From Alteribacter natronophilus (GTDB lineage Bacteria > Bacillota > Bacilli > Bacillales > Salisediminibacteriaceae): a stretch of 64,000 nt of DNA. Made by a program: the position numbers and the translations under genes. The first letter of the stretch is position 1. Each line of letters begins with the position of its first letter. The stretch spans positions 186,001-250,000 of the forward strand of contig NZ_VCRO01000002.1 in NCBI RefSeq assembly GCF_006007885.1, written 5' to 3'. Below the pieces are notes generated by a model that ran no database searches, was not told the origin of the DNA, and was given only the letters and a program-made list of their open reading frames with translations. This document shows, piece by piece, positions 57,728 through 64,000 of the stretch.

Positions 57728-58204
57728 ATTTCTCTCTCCCCTTAAATTCTCTTTTATTTGTTTTTACATGAAATTTCTGTCTGTTTATCATATTTGTAAG
57801 TTTACAAGAGCTTTCAGAATCGTACAATACTATTTGACCATTAGAAATGTAACGTTAAACACTCTGTAAAATTTGTAACATTAGCGAAGAAAAAGGCGAC
57901 AAAATGAGCCCGTTTTTCTCCTCGAACAGTAAAATAGTCCCGGTTAATTCCCTTTCTACTGTAAGTCGATTTTGTCATTCGACGGCACCCCAAAAAATCC
58001 GTCATCTTTTTTCCCGGCATATTTCCGGAAATAATTACTATTTTCTCCCCTGTATAAAAATGAGTGAACCCCTACTTTCGGTCTAATACTATATCTCAAA
58101 AGTCACATAAACCCCTGAAAATAGAAAAGTCGCCAGAAACATGTCCTAATTCCGGACATTCCAGGACATACTACAAGAAACCTCAACCGGAGAGGAGAAG
58201 CATA
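57728..58204. other. Divergent intergenic region between wall hydrolase and pgsB
   Basis: About 477 AT-rich bases, no gene. On the minus strand TTGTAC (57822-57827), 17 bases, TAAACT (57799-57804) is a possible hydrolase promoter. No clear pgsB promoter was found. CTATATCTC- and CGGAAAT-type repeats are too short to name. Confidence 0.4.
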
Positions 58205-59395
58205 ATGCTGTTAATTCCACTCTCATTCGTCCTGCTGTTTACCCTCGGGATCCTCGAACGTAAGCGTCACCAGCGTAACGTCGAGAGCATTCCAAACCGG
58301 ATCAACATTAACGGTGTCCGGGGAAAATCAACCGTTACCCGGCTGATTACCGGCATTATGATGGAAGCCGGCTTCAAAACGGTGGGGAAAACAACAGGTA
58401 CCCAGGCACGCATGATTTACAGCGACCGTGAGGATCCGATCATCAGGGATCCGGAAGGCCCGAATATCAAGGAGCAGCTGAAAGTCATGAAAAGCGTGTC
58501 CGATGACAAAATCGAAGTATTGGTAAGCGAGTGCATGGCGGTGAATCCCGATTATCAGAAAGTTTTTCAGAATATTATGCTTCAGGCAAATATAGGCGTC
58601 ATCGTAAATGTTCTAGAAGATCACATGGATGTACTCGGACCTACTATTGATGACGTGGCCCAATCCTTTACCGCCACCATTCCGTATAACGGGCACCTTA
58701 TTGTGAACGACGGCCCCTACAAGGACTATTTCAGGAAGATTGCCGAAGAGCGTAACACCGAGATGATCGTAGCTGACACGTCGACCGTAACAGAAGACTA
58801 CCTGCGGAAATTTGAATATATGATGTTTCCCGATAATGCGGCGCTGCCGCTGGCGGTTGCCCAGGCCATGGGTATCGACAGGGAAACGGCCCTCAAAGGC
58901 ATGCTTAACGCGCCGCCGGACCCGGGAGCCATGAAAATTCTAAAAACCGGAAATCCGGAAAGCCCGTCATATTTTTTCAACGGGTTTGCGGCAAACGACG
59001 CTTCATCGACACTGAACATCTGGAAGCGGGTAAAAGAACTCGGGTTTCCGTCCGAGCATCCGATCGTCATTATGAACTGCCGTAAGGACCGGGTGGATCG
59101 CTCCGAACAGTTTGCCAGGGACGTGCTGCCGAATCTCGATATCGGTACTCTCGTCGTCATCGGAGACCTCACCTCGCCAATCGAGCAGGCCTACCGGGAC
59201 GGCACGATAGAAGCAGAGGAGTTCATAAACCTGGAAGGACGCGGCACCGAAGAGATTTACGATGCGCTTCATGAAAAAATGAACCGATCCTCTGTTTTCG
59301 GAGTCGGCAACATCCACGGCGCCGCCGAACCGCTCGTAGAACGGATCCAGAAGGAACATAACGAAAAGCACGAGTCGGAAGAAGCAGAAACGTAA
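58205..59395 (+). CDS. pgsB: Poly-gamma-glutamate synthase subunit PgsB/CapB
   Basis: 396 residues. ATP-dependent amide ligase (Mur-ligase-like) that extends the gamma-linked glutamate chain at the membrane. N-terminal membrane helix (1-15), ATP loop NGVRGKSTVTRLI, and ECMAVNPDYQ. ATG 58205 (MLLIPLSF) after GGAGAGGAGAAG; the frame opens 141 bases earlier without a site. Followed by pgsC after an array of iterons. Confidence 0.95.
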   Translation: MLLIPLSFVLLFTLGILERKRHQRNVESIPNRININGVRGKSTVTRLITGIMMEAGFKTVGKTTGTQARMIYSDREDPIIRDPEGPNIKEQLKVMKSVSDDKIEVLVSECMAVNPDYQKVFQNIMLQANIGVIVNVLEDHMDVLGPTIDDVAQSFTATIPYNGHLIVNDGPYKDYFRKIAEERNTEMIVADTSTVTEDYLRKFEYMMFPDNAALPLAVAQAMGIDRETALKGMLNAPPDPGAMKILKTGNPESPSYFFNGFAANDASSTLNIWKRVKELGFPSEHPIVIMNCRKDRVDRSEQFARDVLPNLDIGTLVVIGDLTSPIEQAYRDGTIEAEEFINLEGRGTEEIYDALHEKMNRSSVFGVGNIHGAAEPLVERIQKEHNEKHESEEAET

Positions 59396-59445
59396 TCAAT
59401 ATAGTGCGATAATCTGCCAACGCCAGGTCCGGGAAAGTGCCTGCT

Positions 59446-59538
59446 AAGGACAATAAGTTCAGGTTAAGGACAATAAACGCCGGACTAAGGACAGTAAAAA
59501 TGAAACAAGGACAATTAAGTTCACCCTAAGGACAATAA
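59446..59538 (+). repeat. 20-21-bp-period array, core AAGGACAATAA, between pgsB and pgsC
   Basis: Cores at 59446, 59466, 59487 (AAGGACAGTAA), 59507 (AAGGACAATTAA) and 59528; spacing 20,21,20,21. Spacers vary (GTTCAGGTT, ACGCCGGACT, GTTCACCCT). The array fills the 181-base gap before the pgsC ribosome site. Confidence 0.85.
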
Positions 59539-59576
59539 AGGCACAGAATTCACCTTAAAAAGGAGGTGCATCCACT

Positions 59577-60026
59577 TTGTTTGGAGCCGACTTATACATC
59601 ACGCTCGTCGTCGGAATCGTACTAAGTCTCATCTATGCCGAAAAAGCAGGGGCACTCCCGGCGGGAATTATCGTCCCGGGCTATCTGGCACTCATTTACG
59701 ACCAGCCGTTCTTTCTCATGTCCATCTTCATTATCAGCTGCATGATCTATTTTCTCGTTGTTCACGTGTTTTCGCGGTTTACGATTCTGTACGGCCGCCG
59801 TAAATTCGCCGCCATGCTGCTTACGGGCGTGGTGCTGAAGCTGGCCTTCGACTTTTTTTACCCGGTATTTCCGTTTGAAATCTATGAACTCCGGGGCATC
59901 GGGGTCATCGTTCCCGGGCTTATAGCCAACTCATTTGAAAAGCAGGGTGTCTACATTACCGTTACAAGCACGATGGTACTCAGCGGCCTGACGTTCGTAA
60001 TAATGACGGTTTACTACATGTTTTAA
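59577..60026 (+). CDS. pgsC: Poly-gamma-glutamate synthase subunit PgsC/CapC
   Basis: 149 residues, about four to five membrane helices. Membrane partner of PgsB. Start block MFGADLYITLVVGIVLSLIY-like and the PAGIIVPGYLALI motif. The start is TTG 59577 with a strong AAGGAGGTG nine bases upstream. Confidence 0.95.
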   Translation: MFGADLYITLVVGIVLSLIYAEKAGALPAGIIVPGYLALIYDQPFFLMSIFIISCMIYFLVVHVFSRFTILYGRRKFAAMLLTGVVLKLAFDFFYPVFPFEIYELRGIGVIVPGLIANSFEKQGVYITVTSTMVLSGLTFVIMTVYYMF

Positions 60027-60038
60027 GGCGGGTTAATT

Positions 60039-61241
60039 ATGACCACGAAAAAACGGTACTTAACAAAAAAAGAAAAGCTTCTGGCGATGACCAAACGTCA
60101 CAAAGAACGGGCTGACCGGCATGCTCTTGTGTTTTTCATTGCCCTTGCCGTTCTGATAGGAGCCGGGCAATTCGTCAGTTTTGCCCAGGTACCAGAGGTG
60201 GCCGGAGACGATGAAGCGGCCGTTACCGGGACCGTCGTGGGCGATATTATGCTCGGCCGCCACGTCTCGCAGGTGACCGGCCGTTACGGGTTTTCACCCC
60301 TGTTTGATTATGCCCGTCCCTACTTTGAAGCGTCCGATTACGTAAGCGGGAACTTTAAGCAGACGATCATCGATATGCCGCCTGAGGCAATGGAAAACTT
60401 CAACGGGGACACGATTACCAACATAACCGAGAACCCGAATAAACCGATGAACTTCAGTACCACTTTTGAAGCGGTGGAAGCGCTCATTGACGAAGGTTTC
60501 ACAAACGTCAGCCTCGGCAACAATAACCAGTTTGACTACCGCTATCTCGGATTCAGAAACACCCTCAACGTCTTCGATTATTACAACGACGAGATCAGCT
60601 ACGTAGGTGCCGGGGTGAACACGGAAGCTGCTATTACGCCGGTCATCGACGAATTTAACGGTATGACCGTTGCCACGGTCGGTTTCACGGATGTTTACGC
60701 ACCGAACCACGCTGTGGACCAGGACCGTTCCGGGGTACTGACCACCCGGCGCCTGGCAGACGTATACGAAGCCGTCCAGCAGGCCGAACAGCAGGCGGAT
60801 TTTGTCATCGTCCATGCCCACTGGGGGGAGAATTTTAACAACCGGGTGTTCTCCCGCCAGCGGGAGATCGCCCACTACCTCGCGGATCTCGGAGCCGATC
60901 TTATCGTCGGTCACTATCCCCACGTCATCAGCCCGGTGGAAGTGTACGAGGACAGCCTCATCCTTTACAGTGTAGGCAACTTTGTTTCCGACCAGGGCTG
61001 GTCGCGAACATCCGATGCTCTGATTACCCAGTTCAGGCTTATGAGAGACGGGAGCAGGCAGTTCGTTTTTTCCCCGATGATGATCCGGGAAGCCCGTCCG
61101 CTCCCGGCGGTGGAACCTTTCGGCACGATTCAGAAGCAGCGAATCTTCCGCACGCTTACTAAAGAACTGGGGGATGACGTCCAGACGTGGCGTGAGGATG
61201 GCCGACTGTATCTGCAGATTGGCGGCGAGCAGGAAGCTTAA
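60039..61241 (+). CDS. pgsA: Poly-gamma-glutamate synthesis/transport protein PgsA/CapA
   Basis: 400 residues. Membrane-anchored (helix about 28-47), with an extracytoplasmic metallophosphoesterase-like CapA domain: GDIMLGRHV (about 69-77), HAHWGENF and GHYPHVISPVEVY. Needed for polymer export in B. subtilis and B. anthracis. Twelve bases after pgsC. Confidence 0.95.
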   Translation: MTTKKRYLTKKEKLLAMTKRHKERADRHALVFFIALAVLIGAGQFVSFAQVPEVAGDDEAAVTGTVVGDIMLGRHVSQVTGRYGFSPLFDYARPYFEASDYVSGNFKQTIIDMPPEAMENFNGDTITNITENPNKPMNFSTTFEAVEALIDEGFTNVSLGNNNQFDYRYLGFRNTLNVFDYYNDEISYVGAGVNTEAAITPVIDEFNGMTVATVGFTDVYAPNHAVDQDRSGVLTTRRLADVYEAVQQAEQQADFVIVHAHWGENFNNRVFSRQREIAHYLADLGADLIVGHYPHVISPVEVYEDSLILYSVGNFVSDQGWSRTSDALITQFRLMRDGSRQFVFSPMMIREARPLPAVEPFGTIQKQRIFRTLTKELGDDVQTWREDGRLYLQIGGEQEA

Positions 61242-61286
61242 AAGACGGCACGAAAAGAAATAAACCGTGAAAGGAGTGAGCGGGCG

Positions 61287-63197
61287 ATGCGCCTTCGTCT
61301 GGCTACAAACGTTGTCGGAACTGTTCTGATTATTATTTTCCTGATTGCCGGATTTAACGAAATTGAATTTTCCCCGGAACAGGGTCTTTCGGAAGATGCA
61401 CCTCTTCCGGAAGAGGACGAAGTGGCTGACCTCGAAGGTGGCTACGGCATCAGCGGCGCCCACCCACTCGCGGTCCAGGCGGGGATGGACATCCTTGAAG
61501 CCGGCGGAAACGCAGCCGATGCCTTTATTACCACCTCGTTTATGCTTAACGTCGTGGAACCGTACGGATCAGGCATCGGCGGTGGCGGCTCGCTCCTTTA
61601 CTATGATCCTGCCCTGGGGGCTGCCCCCCAGTATCTTGACTACCGGGAAACAGCCCCGCTCTATGCGGGCACCCGCGAGCAGTACGCCAGCAATTTCGGC
61701 GTACCGGGTTTTCTGATCGGAATGAGCACGATGTTCGACAGCTACGCATCAGGAAACTTCAGTTTTTCCGAGCTGATCCAGCCGGCAGTGGACGTGGCGG
61801 AGGCAGGCTTTGAAATCGACCGCTACCTTGCAGGACGGCTGCACCACGCCCAGTACCGGATGAACCCGGCTGAAATTCCCCATTTCTATGACAATGCAGA
61901 AACGATTCAGTCCGGCGATATGCTCGTGCAGGAGGAACTGGCAGAAACGCTCAGAACGATTCAGGAAACAGGCGCACGCGCCTATTTTCTCGAACAGCTG
62001 GCGCCTGCCATGGAGGCCCGCTATCCCGGCCTCACCGTCGCAGACTTTCAGCAGTACCAGCTCAAACAAACTGAACCGGCCACGGGTACATTCCAGGGAT
62101 TCAGCGTCTACAGCGCCCCCGCTCCCCTTGCCGGACCGACTCTGATCACGATGCTCCAGGCCGCCGAATACCTCGAGCTTGAGGGGGAAAAAGAACAGTT
62201 TGACGATCCCGAACTCTGGTACCTCACCTACACCGAGCTCTTGAGCCGCCTGCAGGTGGAGGCGTACAACGATCGGCTCCAATTCATAGCCGATCCGGAT
62301 TTCAACAGGGGGGACGGGTGGACAAACCCGTTTCTGGACAACCTGAACCGGCTTACCACCGATGAGTATGCACAGGAGCTGGCCGCCGGTGTACGGGATG
62401 CAGTCCCGGCCGGGGAGGCGGAAGAAGCAATGGGAAGGCTGGATATTCGGGGAGAGAAACGGATGCTTCGTCCAGGGACAGCGTCACCGGGGCTTCGGCT
62501 GCTGGCGGACGACGCACCTGCCGTCATGAACGATCACAACAACACGAGCCACTTTGTCATCGTGGACGCGGACGGCCGGATGATCTCCGGCACGCATACG
62601 TTAAGTAACTTCTTTGGATCCGGGCAATATCACGCCGGCTTTTTCCTGAACGATCAGCTGAGCAACTTCAACCAGTCACCGGAGTCGATCAACCGTTACG
62701 AGCCGGGCAAACGGCCGAGAAGCTTTATGGCCCCAACAATCCTTGTGAGTGAGGAGCAGGGGGTACTCGGAATAGGCTCTCCCGGCGGCGCCCGGATCCC
62801 GAACATGATCGCCCAGACACTCATCCATAAGGACATCTTCAGTTACGGCCTGAAAGCGGCGATCAATCAGCCTCGTTTTCATTTTGACGATCGAATTAAC
62901 AGAACCGGTGAAATAGGGATTTTCGTGGACGACCGCTTCCCGATTGACTGGCAGGCCGATCTTGAAGGCGAGATAAACGACCGGGAAGACGTGGACGGCT
63001 GGATCGTCAGGGAGGACGGAAGCGACATGTTCTTCGGCGGCATCCAGGCTATGTTTATCGACCGGGAAAACGGCCTTGTCTACGGCGGTTCGGATCCGCG
63101 GCGGGGCGGAGCGTGGGAAGCCGCTGACCCGACAAGGGAACGGCGGGAGGAACCGGGCGGTATATTTGACGATATCGATGAGGAAGAAGGGGAGTAG
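61287..63197 (+). CDS. Gamma-glutamyltransferase of the CapD type in the pgs locus
   Basis: 636 residues. N-terminal membrane anchor (about 7-23). Ntn-hydrolase fold with the autoprocessing nucleophile Thr420 in NNTSHFVIVD, the large-subunit GGNAADAFITTSF, and the small-subunit GSPGGARIPNMI. In B. anthracis, CapD cleaves poly-glutamate and attaches it to peptidoglycan; B. subtilis Ggt is a free hydrolase. Operon position and the anchor favour a CapD-like role here, but that is inference. RBS AAAGGAGTGAG. Confidence 0.88.
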   Translation: MRLRLATNVVGTVLIIIFLIAGFNEIEFSPEQGLSEDAPLPEEDEVADLEGGYGISGAHPLAVQAGMDILEAGGNAADAFITTSFMLNVVEPYGSGIGGGGSLLYYDPALGAAPQYLDYRETAPLYAGTREQYASNFGVPGFLIGMSTMFDSYASGNFSFSELIQPAVDVAEAGFEIDRYLAGRLHHAQYRMNPAEIPHFYDNAETIQSGDMLVQEELAETLRTIQETGARAYFLEQLAPAMEARYPGLTVADFQQYQLKQTEPATGTFQGFSVYSAPAPLAGPTLITMLQAAEYLELEGEKEQFDDPELWYLTYTELLSRLQVEAYNDRLQFIADPDFNRGDGWTNPFLDNLNRLTTDEYAQELAAGVRDAVPAGEAEEAMGRLDIRGEKRMLRPGTASPGLRLLADDAPAVMNDHNNTSHFVIVDADGRMISGTHTLSNFFGSGQYHAGFFLNDQLSNFNQSPESINRYEPGKRPRSFMAPTILVSEEQGVLGIGSPGGARIPNMIAQTLIHKDIFSYGLKAAINQPRFHFDDRINRTGEIGIFVDDRFPIDWQADLEGEINDREDVDGWIVREDGSDMFFGGIQAMFIDRENGLVYGGSDPRRGGAWEAADPTRERREEPGGIFDDIDEEEGE

Positions 63198-63392
63198 CGG
63201 AGCGAGCGCGGAGGGTTGTGGGCGCGCGGGCAAATGAGTGCCTGTGCACAGGATTGATAAATTCATGCAGGAATTACCACCTCTATGGAGCCCTTCTTCG
63301 TGTTACTATACTGTCGTTGCAGGAAATAAATCGCCGCCAAGAGAGGCGAACTATACAATGAAACTTTACAGACCAAGAGGTGAAACATCACG

Positions 63393-63599
63393 ATGAACAA
63401 TAAGCTCCGGAAGTACGGCTCATTCATCTTCCTTGCGATCGTGTTTCTGTTCATGGCGATTTTCCGCCACGACGTGGAACTGACCGACAACGAAGAGCGG
63501 ATGACCGAAAACTACTTTGAGCGCCACGTCGGAACGGACGCAATTACCGACGACGACCTTGCCACCAATCCGGAAGAAGACACCGGAACCGAAAGCTGA
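63393..63599 (+). CDS. pgsE: PgsE/CapE-like small membrane protein
   Basis: 68 residues. One membrane helix (about 10-25) followed by a hydrophilic acidic tail. The segment AIVFLFMAIFRHDVELTDNEE lines up with B. subtilis PgsE (AIVFMFM..., QLTDQE) as I recall it. Its place at the end of the pgs cluster fits, though here it follows the capD-like gene rather than pgsA. RBS AAGAGGTGA. Confidence 0.8.
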   Translation: MNNKLRKYGSFIFLAIVFLFMAIFRHDVELTDNEERMTENYFERHVGTDAITDDDLATNPEEDTGTES

Positions 63600-63606
63600 C
63601 ACAGAA

Positions 63607-63643
63607 AACCCTCCGCTTAGTGAGTTAGAGCGGAGGGTTCTTT
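63607..63643. terminator. Bidirectional terminator at the end of the pgs locus
   Basis: AACCCTCCGCT / AGCGGAGGGTT perfect 11-bp stem. Serves pgsE and the convergent aminotransferase. Confidence 0.85.
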
Positions 63644-63648
63644 ACGTT

Positions 63649-64000
63649 TTACCGGAACAAATTTAATTTATCAATCCGTTCGACTGCTTCCATCATTCGT
63701 TCCTCGCTGGCCAGAAGCCCTGCGCGCAGGTAGCCTTCACCGTGGGTGCCGAATCCGACGCCGGGCGCTGTCACCACATGGGCCCGGTCAATGAGGAGAT
63801 TGGCAAACTCCTCGCTCGTTCCGTACCCTTTTGGCACCGGCAGCCAGCTGAAAAATGTCCCTTTTGGCGCCGGCACATCCCAGCCGATGTCACGAAGCCC
63901 CTGAATGAACACATTCCGGCGCCGTTCATAGGTGGCGGTAAGTTCCCTAACCGGCGTCTGGTCCCCTGTCAGTGCGAGAGCCGACGCTTTCTGAATCGCC
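63649..64000 (-). CDS. PLP-dependent class I/II aminotransferase, MtnE-like (5' end outside window)
   Basis: C-terminal 116 residues; the frame stays open to base 64000, so the start is beyond the window. The segments GTFFSWLPVPKGY, VGFGTHGEGYLRAGLL and IDKLNLF match the C terminus of B. subtilis MtnE (methionine-salvage aminotransferase) better than other class I enzymes I can recall. The PLP lysine is not in view. Confidence 0.75.
   Translation of the reverse strand, partial: AIQKASALALTGDQTPVRELTATYERRRNVFIQGLRDIGWDVPAPKGTFFSWLPVPKGYGTSEEFANLLIDRAHVVTAPGVGFGTHGEGYLRAGLLASEERMMEAVERIDKLNLFR

Noticed and set aside
60294..61463. 389-residue minus-strand frame opposite pgsA
   Set aside because: Antisense shadow; covers a clear CapA-domain gene and has no ribosome site.

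Overview
The window is a piece of a Bacillaceae chromosome. Gene order matches the Bacillus subtilis stretch murAB-glpX-rho-rpmE-tdk / prfA-prmC-spoIIR-ywlB-ywlC-mntP-ywlE-rpiB-ywlG-glyA-upp-atpIBEFHAGDC / ywzB-ywmB-murAA-spoIID-spoIIQ / spoIIID-mbl-flhO-flhP / fabZ / pgsBCA, and sporulation genes (spoIIR, spoIID, spoIIQ, spoIIID) show an endospore former. The ATP synthase carries residues typical of alkaliphiles (proline three before the c-subunit glutamate, an Ala-rich c-helix, a lysine in subunit a), and the last 12 kb is devoted to surface polyanions. A moderately halophilic or alkaliphilic Bacillaceae (in the range of Alteribacter, Salisediminibacterium, Alkalicoccus) is my inference; I cannot name the species. 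No rRNA, tRNA, CRISPR array, phage or complete insertion sequence was seen.

Layout. 1-9.5 kb: end of a MurA paralogue, glpX, rho, zinc-free L31, thymidine kinase, then a minus-strand sugar acetyltransferase, a lipoprotein and a minus-strand CoA-disulfide reductase, an insert relative to B. subtilis. 8.4-18.8 kb: translation termination and modification (prfA, prmC, tsaC), the sigma-F gene spoIIR, Mn efflux, arginine phosphatase, rpiB, glyA, upp. 19-21.3 kb: a Vpr-like subtilase. 21.7-29.2 kb: the complete F1Fo ATP synthase operon. 29.5-41 kb: a NERD-domain protein and an 11-gene complex I operon (nuoABCDHIJKLMN, no NADH-input genes EFG) inserted between atpC and ywzB. 41.4-52 kb: ywzB, ywmB, murAA, spoIID, spoIIQ, spoIIID, mbl, flhO, flhP, a small membrane protein, fabZ. 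52.4-54.3 kb: five tandem paralogous, extremely acidic small lipoproteins (one only 51 residues and easily missed). 54.8-57.7 kb: two convergent NlpC/P60 wall hydrolases. 58.2-63.6 kb: a poly-gamma-glutamate locus pgsB-pgsC-pgsA-capD-like-pgsE. The window ends inside a minus-strand aminotransferase (MtnE-like).

Beyond genes, four layers of non-coding structure stand out. (1) Five short tandem arrays whose core repeats every 20-21 bp (two helical turns); two of them share the same core and sit about 100-125 bp upstream of the sigma-F promoters of spoIIR and spoIIQ. (2) Two clusters of five exact DnaA boxes each, one at tsaC (ywlC) and one between glyA and upp. (3) A family of five intergenic inverted-repeat elements of about 110-160 bp, one of them inside the atp operon. 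(4) Several structured leaders: an L31 leader, a long hairpin that buries the mntP ribosome-binding site, nested palindromes at the atp promoter, and hairpins between atpE/atpF and atpD/atpC.

The likely common theme of the right half is a proton- and cation-binding envelope: acidic lipoproteins, wall hydrolases, and a polyglutamate polymer with its own transpeptidase, next to respiratory complex I and an alkaliphile-type ATP synthase. This is inference from gene content.
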